A stretch of DNA of 64,000 bases from Aedes albopictus (lineage: Eukaryota; Arthropoda; Insecta; Diptera; Culicidae): contig NC_085138.1 in assembly GCF_035046485.1 (NCBI RefSeq), positions 267,635,694-267,699,693 on the forward strand. Reading direction: 5' to 3'. The notes beneath the pieces were generated by a model. That model did not search any database and had not been told where the DNA came from. It was given only the letters and a program-made list of their open reading frames with translations. Shown piece by piece: positions 22,101-34,305 of the stretch (its first letter is position 1; every line of letters begins with the position of its first letter). The position numbers and the translations under genes were made by a program.

Positions 22101-22255
22101 CTGGTCCGGAACACCTAAATGGCCATAACTCCGGAACGGCTGGACCGATCCGAACCATTTTCAATAGGAAACAATGGGACCAGATTCCGCGTCGAATGAT
22201 CCGTCGGTCATTGAAATCGGTTGAGGTTTACTGCCAAAAAGTGATGTGAGTTTTT

Positions 22256-22322
22256 TTGTACACATACACACACACATACACACACATACACACACACATA
22301 CACACACACATACATACACACA
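22256..22322 (+). repeat. CA-rich microsatellite (ACACACATAC)n
   Basis: Alternating ACAC and ACATAC units near the right end of the nested insertion. Such a tract directly precedes the AGACATCACCTCAATTCG segment typical of this mosquito repeat end. Confidence 0.85.
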
Positions 22323-22451
22323 GACATCACCTCAATTCGTCGAGCTGAGTTGATTGGTATATGTGAGTCGACACTCCGGGCCTTCTATCAAAAAGTCATT
22401 TTTGGAGTGAACATATAGCCTTTCCAGTACACTTAGTGTACGAGAAAGGCA

Positions 22452-24581
22452 AAAACAATTTAGAAACAATTTAGACCCTAATGAAACTACGGAGGACGCT
22501 CCTATATAATATGGTCATGTCACATAACAATTTTGAAAGTATATACGAGATCGGATGAAAATTGAATGATGAGGACAAGGGAGGGCCCCCCAGGATGCTT
22601 GTGAATGTTGAGTGTGAATGGTGAATGAATAACTAATTTGAAAAAAAAGAAAAATAATAATATGTGAATGAAAAATGAAGTAATATTTATAGATTCGGAA
22701 TCATTAGGTTGCGTCAAGAAGCAAAAACTAGAAATAAACATAAATATATTTATATTTTATCAAATCATGAATTAAACACAAGATCTAAGTCTCGTTACAG
22801 GTATCCATCCAAAAACCTTATTCGGTAAGGGGGAGAAGTCGTAGCAATGAGGCGATCAAGCCGAGCCTGCGAAAGGAAACGGAGCAAACAGGAATTGAAA
22901 AAAAAACACACTGGAGAGAATTCTGTAGTGAGATTTTTTGGAATTGGTAATACAGATGTTTATAGTGACCCTACAGAAGCTTTCCATTGCTACAACTCAC
23001 ATTTTAATATTTTACGGGTTTTTGAGTAAAAAAAAAATAATAAGTTTATGACTATTAAGAAAAGTAACGGTAACAGAGCATAATTAATGTAATGATGCAG
23101 TTTTTTTTTAAATACTATTGTAAAGGTTATATTTTGCACATACAAGAAAAACAAATAATAATAACATGAAGACTAAAAGTTCAGTTTGCCATGATAGATC
23201 AATATTTTATAAATCGATGGTTTCGACAGAATTAAAAACATAACTTCCTCGAGAGATGACGCGGGAGGACAAGACGAGAAGGCAACATCCGGCGAGAGCA
23301 ACCAGAGGAGCAGTTCAACGGTACCTCTATGAAAACGTACCACAGTCAAATTGGTACGAAGACGAGAAATAACAGATCGGATGGAAAGTTGAAGGTCAAA
23401 GGTGCTGGTATGGCGGAGGAGAGGATTCAGCGAACATAATTTTTCACCGGAGACGATTCAAGGTCAACTCGGGTGGCACATCGAGACAAATATTATTGTA
23501 CATCTGCGAATCTGCTAATATGAACCAACACAATGCAGAGCATCGGGAAAAACTACAACAACAACGACAACAACAACAAAACAACAACAACAAAAACAAC
23601 AACAACAACAACAATTCATACAGACATATGATGAGAGAAGGACGTCTTCAAAGTTTCCCAAATTAACCGACATAATGTAATGTTCACCAACCGCATTACA
23701 TTCACCATTGAGAAAGCACTTACTCCGTGCTTCTTACAACAACAATTAACAGTAACCATAACCCGGAATGCAACATTTCGACATCATCAAAAGGTTTGGA
23801 ATTTAAGCCATCTAATTACAAACTCTTTAAAGAATTTGCAACAGTTCCACAATTTGCACCAGGTCAAAGACAACAATATTCACATCACTATTGAGATTGA
23901 TCCAATACCAACAAAATTCAGAAGGCGGGCGATAAGTAATCAACCACAACACCGTAAATGACAATGATAAACAATCCAGTTCGGAAGGCAACTTATGACA
24001 CTTTTTCGAGAAACAACAGAAAGCAACAGTAAAACTAATTCTTCTGTCTGCAAACGACAACGCGGGAATTACAAGCAGGGAAATACGATTCAACCGAGGT
24101 AATATCCGGATACCAAAGCTTCATGGTCACGTTCCCACAGGAGACGACATCAAGTGAATCAACTACATCATCTTCAAAACAAACCAGTACAACAGAGAAG
24201 CAACGATACCATTCATCTGAGACCTGAAACTAACCAATTGATCTGGACATCTAACAAGAAGAGGTAGAAATCAATGGCAGGCGAACAAACCCTACGACGA
24301 ATCAAGAGGAGCAGCAGCGAGTACCAAGGAAGTCAATCTCTTGAGGAAGACTGTAAGAAGGTTAATACAAAATTTAAAGTTTCTTTGGGATATTGAGATC
24401 AATCAACTGTAGTGGAAAATATTGTAAGACACTTACTGGGAAGATAAAGATTAGTTTAGCAGTTTCAGTTTAGAAAATTAACGATCATCGTTAACGTCAT
24501 CATCTAAATGAAGTTTTGGGGGATACATTTTACCCACATCCTTACATTTGAACGTGATTTTATACACGTTCAAACTCCGTT
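22452..24581 (+). other. 3' noncoding region of retrotransposon 1, right part
   Basis: AT-rich and low-complexity sequence, including a CAACAA run at about 23558-23612. The longest frames are 60-93 codons and show no envelope features such as a signal peptide, furin site or transmembrane segment. With the left part it makes about 3 kb of noncoding sequence between pol and the 3' LTR, where errantiviruses carry env. Confidence 0.6.
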
Positions 24582-24592
24582 AAGTGGGAGGG
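24582..24592 (+). other. Polypurine tract of retrotransposon 1
   Basis: AAGTGGGAGGG lies two bases before the 3' LTR start (TGCAAAG at 24595). This is the expected place and composition for the plus-strand primer. Confidence 0.7.
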
Positions 24593-24594
24593 CA

Positions 24595-26468
24595 TGCAAA
24601 GACCTAAATATTCCCACGCCTTCCGATATTCAAAGTCAATTCAACTGAAACAAAAATGCATTTTTCACCCCACATTCCCAACAGCTGCCCGGGGGGTTTT
24701 AGATTCAATTTTCATCGTAGGGTCTACCTACCTCACGCGCGGCATATTGGAAGCAACGGGAAACATACCATTCGTTACTGACTTTGTTTTTATGACCCAT
24801 CATCGTCCGGTGGTGGCCGGGTGCGATCGTGTTAGAACACGTTGGGCCTGGATCGGGGTGGTGCAAATTGTTACTACGCTTGGTGGGCCGACGACAAAGA
24901 TGGGCAATAAACCCGAAAGAATGTTCTATTAATCGCGGTTGAACAAAGGTGACATTGGCTTGGGTTGAACCTAGGTGAACCTAAAAGGAACGTTTCGAAA
25001 TCGAGGCACCGAATTGGCCGTCTATGGTCTCAGGTAGCCTGGATTGTTTTGCACCTGATTCGTTTTGAACTCAGGTAAACTTTAGCTGGAATGTTGCGAA
25101 ATCAAGGCGCCGTATTGGCCGCCTATGGTTTCAGATAGCCTAGATTGTTTTTTTTGTCACAAGATTGAGGCGCCGAATTGGCCGCATGTGGTTTCGGGTA
25201 ACCGCAATTGTTTTTGTTTGTCTCGAAAATCGATGCGCCGAATTGGCCGCGTAGCCGTGGTTGGTTTTTTTGTTTTCACTGGGTTCGCTTTGAACTCAGG
25301 TAAACCCTTGCTGGAATGTTCTGAAATCGACACCGTATTGGCCGCATAGGGCGCCTGGCTTGTTTGCACTGGATTTGTTTTGTCTTCAAGTAAACCGAAT
25401 GAAAAGAATGTTGGAGTACAATTTCAACCAACATCCGTGGCCGGGACCCGGCTAGGGGTCATTGTGCGCAAGCAAGGTTACATTTGAATAACAAGGCGGT
25501 TGCTTTGTTTTGAAGAATTGGGTGCCAAGTCCGAAAGATGATGGGGCTAAGAATGATGATGATGATGATGATGATAATGATGATGAGGATGATGATGGTG
25601 ACGATGATGATGATGGGGAGAATGATAATGACGTCGATGGTGGGGTTCAATTCTTTCACACACCCAAGCCTTGTATACGCTCAAGTGAGGCGGGGCTAGA
25701 AGATGTAGGCCTTGGTGTAAAGATTCTCAGTAGGTTTTGTGCGAACACGCCCAAGTCAGGCGTGGTTAGGAGATTTAAGTTTTTCGTTGGCATTAATATT
25801 CTTGGTAGGGCTTGGGATACGCCCAAGATAGAAGAGTCGTGATGTTTTCAAGAAGAGAAGGATTTTAATCACGATGAGGACAAGTAGGATAGGTAGAGGT
25901 CTAGGTTTTGGACTTATTAGTATTTTCATTTGGTAGGGTTTTGGATACGCCCAAGTTGGTTCGGGCATTGTTAGGAATTATCATGACATCTTCGGCAAGA
26001 CGAGAATGATCGTAGGAATTTTAGACACGCCCAAGCTGGTTCGGGTATTGCTAGGAAATTTAGGCTATAAATACGGAGGCTTTGGCTTCAGTCGGGGTCA
26101 GTTGTTGTGGGTCAGTAGTCGGGGAGTTCGGTGACAACGTTAACGCAGGCAGCACATCGGATAAGTCTTGAGCTCCCATGTGGGACACCTCTAGATACTG
26201 TCCAAATAAAGGCTGTAGTTAGTACGAAAGCAAGGACTTAGGTGATACGAATTAAGTGAAAAGTGTAATGTAATTTGTTAAAAAGTTGTTAGGAAAGACT
26301 AGAACAATACTAAGGAGAAAAAGTGAATCGTTGTAATATAAGTTAAGTGATGGTTTGTGATACTTCAATATAGTTTATTAAAAAGATATCGTCGGACTGT
26401 TATGAAATGAAAGATATCACATTCCGTGTTGTGTTTAATGCAGCCCCTGGACGGTACAGGGCGCTTCA
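24595..26468 (+). repeat. 3' LTR of retrotransposon 1 (1874 bp)
   Basis: Same ends as the 5' LTR, with TATAAATA at 26066-26073 and initiator TCAGTC at 26088-26093. Downstream of that point 26108-26318 is unrelated to the 5' LTR and uniquely contains AATAAA (26205-26210), a possible polyadenylation signal. CTGT follows at 26469-26472. Confidence 0.9.
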
Positions 26469-26472
26469 CTGT

Positions 26473-27360
26473 TAAGGGACTATCAACAAAATTCTTGACG
26501 GTATTCTCATGAGATCTACAAAACACATTCCTCTACATATTCATGGTATATCTCTTGGGAGATTTTTATGGCAGATTTCCGTCGATATTCCTGGTGATTT
26601 GGTGATGACGAACAGTTTAATTCCAGATCCTACTAAATGTTCGATTTCAGGGTTTCTTCGAGATTCATTTAAAGATTCATTACAATTTATTTTCCACAGA
26701 ATCCTTCAACGATTTTCCTTGATTTTCATGAAACTTCATCAGAATTTTTTTCAGAAATTCCTCTTGAGGAACCTCCAGAAATTTCACCAAAAATCTTCAA
26801 GAAATCCTTCCATGCTTAAGAAATTCCTCCAAGGATTATTTAAGAAATTTCACTGGTAATATTTTCAGAAAATCATCCGAGGATTCCAGACATTCTTACA
26901 GTGATTTTTTTTCTCAAAAAATCAAAACTGTAGAATTATCCAGGTATTTCTCCAAAAAATCTTTTAAATATTGCTTCAGAAATATGTTTAGAGATGCATT
27001 AAGTTCCTCTTAAATTTTCTAAAGAATTTCTAAAGCGAACCTTCTATGGATTTCTTCCTAAATGGCTAAATACGTCATGCAAAATTTACATTTTCAACTC
27101 CACTCTCCCAATGGCACGCTTTTTGTATGGGACCTCTGAAATTGATGAAGGTATGAGGTTGTCACAAGTATTCCTCCATATTTTTCCTCAGAAGAATTTA
27201 TACCAAATATATCTGTCGGAGTTCTTATTTGGATTCGTTAAGAAATTCTAAAATTTCTTCAGTAAAAATTCCTAGAAACGGAATCTTTTTTGAAAATTTC
27301 TCATGAGATTTTTCTAGAATTTTTCATACAACATTTGTTGCCGAATTATTGCGAAAGGCC
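26473..27360. repeat. Degenerate short-period repeat (AAGAAATTCCTCC-like)
   Basis: Words such as CAGAAATTCCTC, AGGATTATTTAAGAAATTTC and GAATTTTTC repeat irregularly, as in the other blocks. The 116-codon frame at 26509-26859 has no domain and is a repeat translation. A short non-repeat stretch at 27060-27180 interrupts it. Confidence 0.55.
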
Positions 27361-28104
27361 CTTTGAATACTCACCGCACACGATACGAGTTCAGCGTATG
27401 CACATAGCTTTATACCATCTATTGAATAGGGAGAGAAGATGTCAACAATGAATCAGCATATAGCGTATAGTTGCACTTGAACACGTTTAGTATTACTGCT
27501 TTTTAATTGTATTAGTTACTGTTTTATACCGTCAAACGGGGTTACTTGCAACAGCGGTGTAACTTGCAACACTATGACATACACTAAATGTGAAGTATTT
27601 TTTTACTAATAATGAAAAATAGTATGCCCTACTATTTCGTTCATGGAGATTATGTGTATCAACGATCGATTTAGTGGAAAAAAAGTTTAATTTCTTTGTT
27701 CATTGATAAGCTACACTGTTAAAACGGTTTGCTCATTTTATGCAATAAAAACAAGTATGAAAATCGTGCTTCACCTCTTCCCTATGGTAAGTGCGATAAG
27801 TCTGATGACCTTGCATGCAGTTAGGGTACCTAATAGTAAGCTTAGCTAAACGATAAAAGTTTGATAAACTTATCGACTAAGTAATGTAAAACATCATTAT
27901 TATATTCGACAACCATTATTATGGGGTAACTTGCAACAGTTGAATTTGACAAAACCTTGAATTATTTATCTTCATTTCACGATATTTTTGACAGGAAAAA
28001 CCGTAATCACTTATTGATTACGTAACGCGTTCATTTTCAAATTACAACCCATTTTTTACATTTTTTTTTGCACGTGAGCGTCTAACATTGTTTTTTTTTT
28101 TTTT

Positions 28105-28497
28105 ACTTGTTCGTTTATTTGGAAGGCTCGGGCGCCACATGGGCATAACTGAGCCGAAATCTTTTGTTTTTACAATGAATTTACATTTTACAATTTATTA
28201 CTGCCTTAAAACTATGTTAGTTTGGGAAGCCGAAGTACTCGCGGCTGTTTCGAGGTTAAGGATTGAAAAAAAAAATTAAATTGGGAAGGAGGGATTTATG
28301 GGTTTAAAACTAAATTATTTGCTAACTTATACTAAAACATTGATGGGACAAATTGTCCATATCTGTAACGGAACCAAAAAGAAAAGACTTTATCGGTAGA
28401 AAACGACAAGAAGAGGACAAACGGAAGAGGGGTGACGACAGACAGGGGCGAACAACAAAACCAAAAGGCGGACAACGAAAACAAGGAACGTACTACA
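28105..28497 (-). other. 3' UTR of the LINE
   Basis: Sequence between the end of the ORF2 frame and the poly(A) tail on the minus strand. No frame of note is present. Confidence 0.7.
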
Positions 28498-31400
28498 TCA
28501 AACTCTGACATCAACACGTTTCAAAAACTGATAAATCAGGTTCATGTATTCCAAATCAAGTCCTGCCAACACTTCTCTAACGGGTTTCTGTTGTTTTCCT
28601 CGGACCCGGAGAATTTCATGCAGCTCAGATCTGACCTCATGATACTCATTGCATCCCCACACGACATGTTCGATATCCTGGTAAGCCACACCACAGACAC
28701 AGAGATTGCTTTCTGAGAGCCCAATACGGAAGGTGTGTGCGTTCAACAAATAGTGGTTGGACATCAACCGACACATCACACGAATGAAATCGCGGCCTAA
28801 ATCCAACCCTTTGAACCATGGCTTCTTCGACACCTGTGGAATGATGGAGTGCAACCATCTACCCATCTCTCCATTTGTGTTGCCAGCTGATCAAGGTCTC
28901 CTGACGGGCCAATGCAAAAAATTCGTCGAAGGCGATTTGACGCTCGTAAATATCGCCTTCGCTAGCGCCCACCTTAGCCAGAGAGTCCGCTTTCTCATTG
29001 CCCGGGATTGAACAATGTGAAGGGACCCAAGCTATGGTGATGATGTATGAGCGTTTGGACAAAGCACTCAAGACTTGGCGTATTCCTTTCAGGAAGTACG
29101 CTGAGTGCTTCATCGGTTTCATTGACCGAACAGCCTCCAGAGAGCTTAGACTGTCGGTAAAAATGAAGTAGTGCTCAGGTGGAAGAGTGCGAATGTACTC
29201 TAAGGTGTAGTATATAGCCGCGAGCTCAGCAATGTATACCGAACATGGCTTTTGAAGCATGAAGGTGGCGCTATGAAATTCGTTGTAGACACCGAATCCA
29301 GTCGAATCATCGGTTTTGGAACCATCTGTGAAGAACTGTCTGGCCCCGCTAACATGCCCGAACTTACTTGCAAAAATTTGTGGAATACCTATGGAACGAA
29401 AAGATTCCGGTATACCGGTGATCTCATCCCTCATAGAGAGATCAAAATCCACAAAGGAGCTGTCGAAGTCTGAGAAGTTGTCACGATTGGTGTTAACCGG
29501 AGATGGGCTTACCTCCAGCGTCATGTACCAGTAGTACACACTCATAAAACGAGTTTGGGGATTCTGTTCGAGCAGCTTTTCGAAGTTTTCTATGACTAAC
29601 GGATTCAGAACCTCGCATCGGATGAGGAACCGGAACGACAACTCCGCAAAGCGGTCTGTCAGAGGCTGTACACCAGCAAGTACCTCTAAACTCATTGTGT
29701 GAGTCGAGTTCATGCAACCTAACGCGATCCGAAGGCAACGGTACTGAACCCGTTGAAGCTTCAGCAAGTGTGTTTTCGCCGCGGATTGAAAACAGAAGCT
29801 ACCGTATTCTAAAACCGACAGAATGGTTGTTTGGTACAGCCTGATCAGATCTTCCGGATGTGCTCCCCACCATGTTCCGGTAATAGTTCGCATAAAGTTG
29901 ATTCGTTTTTGGCATTTCTGTATCAGATACACAATGTGCTTCCCCCAGGTGCATTTGGAATCGAACCAGACGCCGAGGTATTGTGAAGACATGCTATGAG
30001 TGATTGTCTTACCCATCAGAACGAGCGGAAACTTTGCCGGTTTGTGTTTTTTAGAAAAGACAACCATCTCAGTTTTCTCCGGAGAGAACTCGATACCCAG
30101 CTTGAGAGCCCAAGTAGACAAATTGTCCAAAGTATCCTGTAGTGGTCCTTGCAGATCGACTGCTATTGATCCCGTTACAGAAACAACACAGTCATCCGCA
30201 AGCTGCCTTAACGTGCAGTTTTCCATGAGACATTCATCTATGTCTCTAACATAAAAGTTGTAAAGAAGGGGGCTTAGACATGAACCCTGGGGGAGGCCCA
30301 TGTAGCTAATTCGTGAAACTGTCAAGTCGCCATGAGCAAAACTCATCTGCTTCTCAAACAGCAAATTATACAAAAAATTGTTCAGAATTGGTGAAAGGCC
30401 ACTTTCGTGTAGTTTGTCGGAAAGAACATCGACACAAACTGAATCAAAAGCCCCCTTAATATCCAAAAACACTGAGCCCATTTGTTGCTTTTGAGCAAAG
30501 GCAAGCTGAATTTCTGAAGAAAGCAACGCAAGACAGTCGTTCGTCCCTTTGCCTCTGCGGAAACCGAACTGTGTATCTGACAACATGCCATTCGATTCAA
30601 CCCATTTGTCCAGTCGAAAGAGGACCATCTTCTCCAACAGCTTCCGTAGACAAGACAACATCGCGATTGGACGGTACGAATTATGATCCGACGCGGGTTT
30701 CCCGGGTTTTTGAACAGCTATCACCCTCACTTGTCTCCAGTCATCCGGAACGATGTTGTTATCCAGGAACTGATTGAACAAGTTCAACAAGCGCCTCTTA
30801 GCGACGTCGGGGAGGTTTTTAAGCAAGTTGAACTTGATTCGATCCATTCCTGGAGCGGAATTGTTACATGAAAGAAGAGCAAGTGAGAATTCAATCATTG
30901 AAAACGGCCTATCCATGTCGTCCCTATCGTCGGAAACATCACGAATTATTCGCTCCACGGGCACGGAATCTGGACAAACTTTTTTTGCGAACTTGAGGAT
31001 CCATCGAGGAGAGCTTTCTCGATCCTCATTGACCGACGACGCGTTACGCATTCTTCTACCGACGTTCCAAAGAGTTCTCATCGATGTCTCGCGCGACAAA
31101 CCCTCGACGAACCGACGCCAGTAACCGCTTTTCTTTGCCTTGATCAAGTTCTTGAACTTACTTTCAAGGGAAGCGAACCGCTTGAAGTTTTCGACCGAAC
31201 CGCGTTTCCGAAACTCTTTGAACGCCGCGGATTTCTCGCGATAGATTTCTGTACACTCACTATCCCACCACGGATTCGGGGGTTTCCTGCGAGCCGAAGG
31301 ACCTGGAACTGGCCGACGTTGTGCCTGCAGCGCGCTACTGATGATCAGCTCGGACAGAAACCGATACTCTTCCCGCGGTGGAAGGACTTCTACCGATTGC

Positions 31401-32206
31401 TCACCGTCGATAATTGCTTCCGCGTACTTCTCCCAGTCAATGTGCTTGGTGAGATCGTAGGCGATGTCGATAGATGGAGGTTGATGTGACCCATTGGAAA
31501 TAGAAACAACAATCGGCAGATGATCACTACCATGAGGATCCTGAATAACCTTCCATGAACACTCCAGCGATAGTGAGCTCGAACAGATTGAGAGGTCTAA
31601 TCGGCTGTTTCTAGGACTGCCATCTTGAGCTGGAGGTGCCACTCGTGTAACTTCTCCGGTATTCAAAATTGTCATGTTGAAGTCGTCGCAGAGGTCATAT
31701 ATCAAAGTTGAACGGCTGTCATCGTACAGTTCCCCCCAGCCTGTACCATGGGAGTTGAAATCTCCCATGAGCAGCCGAGGCTCGGGCATAACCGAGCAGA
31801 TGTGGGCGAGATCCCTGCGAGATATTGCAGTTCTCGGTGGAAGATATATGGAGGCAACACTGAGGGTTTTACCTCGGATAGTCACCTCACATGCGACGGC
31901 TTCAATGCCTGTCATCGGATGAAAATCGACTCTGTAAAATGAGTGCTGCTTCTTAATCCCTAGAAGCACCCCTCCGTACGAGTCGGATCGATCAAGGCGA
32001 ATGATATTATAATCGGGAAAAGGTAAGGTTACATCAGGTGTCAGCCATGTTTCGGATAGTGCAAAAACATCGCATTGTAAATTGTTAACTAAAAATTTAA
32101 AAACGTCTAATTTCGGTGTAATACTACGACAGTTCCAGTGTAGAACCGAAATCGTATCTTCGACCTCGGTGGTTAAATTAGCCATCGAAAGATACGATTG
32201 TCGCAA
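28498..32206 (-). pseudogene. LINE ORF2: endonuclease, reverse transcriptase, RNase H (one frameshift)
   Basis: Enzyme of target-primed reverse transcription. The N-terminal APE endonuclease shows LHWNCRSI, ALSETWL, MGDFNSHG and GSDHLPIV. The RT has FLDIKGAFDSV, GLPQGSCLSPLLYNFYV and LADD at 669-672 in place of YADD. RNase H follows with FTDGSK, ELAAIYYTL, FTDSLSSLEA and WVPSHCSIPGNEKADSLA. The main frame stops at 28859 after KWRDG. The conserved tail, with a CxC-H-C zinc-finger-like motif LCVCG...DIEHVVWGC, continues in another frame at 28866-28498, so a small indel near 28860 broke the gene. The first ATG (32206) overlaps the ORF1 end by 29 bases; the second ATG a few codons in could also serve. 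Confidence 0.9.
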
Positions 32207-33632
32207 GGAGGGGCATTTTAGAAGCCAACTGCTTCAAAAGAGGGGTCACACAAGGAAGAAGTCCTTTAACAATGTTCTTCACGGAATCTGAAGCATTGAA
32301 GAAGCTGAGGATGATGTCTACGATGCCAGAGAGCGTAAACAATGGCGCACCCTGAGGTTGCTCCTGGTGCTCCGAATGCTGTCTTTCCGGTTGAGAATTC
32401 GAAAAACGTGGGACATCTGGGATTTTAGATGTTCCCGGAAGTGATGGAAAGTCTCGTTCGTCCTGGATTTTGAATCCCGGAGGGGAACGTTTTGTGACTT
32501 TCTTACCACTCTTGAAATTTGTCATGGTGGGTTGGGGGTCGCTGCTAGGCAGATTCCGAGGTTTTTTGGTGGGTCTCTGGAGCCTCATCCGTTTCCTCGT
32601 TTCACCCTTGAAAACAAAGGGAACCCCGTCCCCGACCTCAGAGTCAGAGCCCTGATCATCGAGAGATAAAGACGAGTAGATGTTACGGGATTCAACGGTC
32701 GGGGCAGCTTTTTTCAGCATTTCGGCATAGCTTCGCCGTGATCGCTGCTGCAACGATCGTTTTTGATGTTTTTTCTGCTGTATGTACCTTGGGCAATCAA
32801 TCAGATCATGTGGACGGTCGCTGCCACAATAAACACACTTGGGCGGCGTTTTACACGCACCGTCCACATGTCTCTCCCCGCATGTTGCTCAGCGAGGTTT
32901 ATTGCTGCAGTACTGAGCGGTGTGGCCCAGCTGCTTGCAATTGATGCAATTCATTACCTTCGGTACATACAGCCTCACAGGTAGCCGAAGTTTGCCAATC
33001 GCCAGCAGATCTGGTAATGCAGATCCGGAGAAGGTCACACAAAATTCTTCAGATGGTGTGTAAACCTTCTTCTCACCCTCCTGGGAGACCGAATGCAGTT
33101 GCCGGCAATCCAGTATCTGGACAGGAGGTAGAGAAGGGTTATGGAAACGACCACAGCCTTGCATGATCGTTTCGTAGGTCAAAGATGCGTCGGCGACCTT
33201 CCCCGAAATCTCTATCGACGCGCTCGGTAGGTAAACGAAGTACTCAAGTGTAAACAACTCGCAGGCCACAATCTCATTAGCGTGTTTTCGGTCGCCTACT
33301 GTCACCCGAAGCTTAGCTGTACCGACCATGTCAATGGAGACAACGGAAGAATACCGTTTAGTCAGATCCTTGCTGATTTGAACGGTGTTCAAACGTTTGC
33401 CTTTGGGTCGGAAGAAAACAACATATGGCCCGCCAAAGTCGGGAGGGTAGGCCTTGAGGCGGGGGGACGACGAAACAGATTTACTGTTGGTGTCCATTGC
33501 AGAAGCGCCAGGGTGAGGGGAGACAAAGGGATTAGCATTTACATCGCCTTGTTGGCTCGAGCAGTCCGATGCCAATAACAAAGCTTCGTTGATGCGGTAC
33601 GACGTACCCCCGCCATCGTCATCATCGCCCAT
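32178..33632 (-). pseudogene. LINE ORF1, nucleic-acid-binding protein with CCHC knuckles (in-frame TGA)
   Basis: Gag-like RNA-binding protein of the LINE. The N-terminal part (33632-32892) ends with knuckle CINCKQLGHTAQYC. An in-frame TGA (32891-32889) follows SNKPR, and the same frame then continues with ATCGERHVDGAC and CVYCGSDRPHDLIDC to a stop at 32178. Known I-type ORF1 proteins have three such knuckles in tandem. The TGA sits where the first Cys of the second knuckle is expected, one base from a Cys codon (TGC or TGT). Total length would be about 484 codons. It may be a nonsense mutation, a readthrough site or a sequence error. Confidence 0.85.
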
Positions 33633-34305
33633 TGTGGTAGTTAACTACCACCACCGGGCACTCAAAAACCTTAAACTAATACTATCACGGGGACGAGAAA
33701 TAATCAAAAAACAAGGGACAAAGTTAACGCTACAGGAAAAGTGAGAAAAACTGCTTATGTACCAAATTAAATCTAATCAAAGAGTCAGTGGAGAGGGGGG
33801 AACAACGAGAGGTAACTTTATGTACTTATCTTTGTGCACTCTGTTTAGCCACAGGCTCGACGACGACTGGTCCAAGCGATCGGATGGCCCGCACAGGGAG
33901 GAAGCGAGCTGCTGCTGAGCGCCCGTCGTCGTGTGCGGCGGTTGAACGCTCTCTGCTCTTCTCTCGGTGGGCTGCTGCTGTCGACGACGATGAGCTTGGG
34001 TACTCACTGGAAGAAGCCGATCACGGCCGCGCAAGCGGCGCGGTGTGCGGGGGGTGCTGCACTGATGTGCTCGATAATCGGACAATGCGCCACGTGATAT
34101 AATAAAAACGTGAACTTTACTCAAACCAAACGAACTTTTGCGGCAAAAATTGTGGCCTAGCCAACCGCACTCGTCCCACTAGGGATAATCACTTCTACAC
34201 TTGATCACTCGGAAAACTAGCACTTTGCAAAATAGTCACCGAACTGGATAGTATCGGGAGACAAACCCACGGGGATGCTACGGTGATCTGATTTTGTTGC
34301 CGCTT
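33633..34305 (-). other. 5' untranslated region of the LINE
   Basis: GC-richer sequence upstream of ORF1 on the minus strand, up to the target duplication. It probably contains an internal promoter, but no motif is certain. A 115-codon frame (33777-34124, minus) has no domain. Confidence 0.6.

Larger units (their letters stand above)
19164..22451. mobile_element. Nested composite insertion with TGCCTTTCTCGT ends
   Basis: The left end TGCCTTTCTCGT (19164-19175), possibly starting slightly earlier at CCACCTAGTGGTGG, is mirrored by ACGAGAAAGGCA (22440-22451). The insert is 3.3 kb and holds a hAT-like MITE, a minus-strand SINE, a ~148-bp tandem array and a CA-rich microsatellite. It has no transposase frame. 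I recall the right end (CATATAGCC, CTTAGTGTACGAGAAAGGC) as a common mosquito repeat terminus. Exact limits and a target duplication were not established. Confidence 0.6.
9862..26468 (+). mobile_element. Ty3/gypsy LTR retrotransposon 1 with nested insertions
   Basis: A 16.6 kb unit bounded by related LTRs (9862-11751 and 24595-26468) beginning TGCAAAG and ending GCGCTTCA. A 4-bp target duplication CTGT lies at 9858-9861 and 26469-26472. The order is LTR, primer-site region, leader, gag, -1 frameshift signal, pol (PR-RT-RNaseH-IN), long 3' noncoding region, purine tract, LTR. A 3.3 kb composite insertion (19164-22451) interrupts only the 3' noncoding part, so the original element was about 13.3 kb. 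No env frame is visible. The 4-bp duplication, the RT order and the GPY end place it in Ty3/gypsy. An mdg1/412-like affinity is a guess. Confidence 0.93.
28093..34305 (-). mobile_element. I/Jockey-type LINE with RNase H, near full length
   Basis: A 6.2 kb minus-strand element. It has a 5' region (34305-33633), ORF1 with zinc knuckles, ORF2 with APE endonuclease, reverse transcriptase and RNase H, a short 3' UTR and a poly(A) tail of about 12-14 (T run 28091-28104). A target duplication GCGTCTAACATTG plus up to two T lies at 28078-28092 and 34306-34320. RNase H together with a CCHC ORF1 points to the I clade or a relative. One in-frame stop in ORF1 and one frameshift in ORF2 make this copy defective as read. 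Confidence 0.9.
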
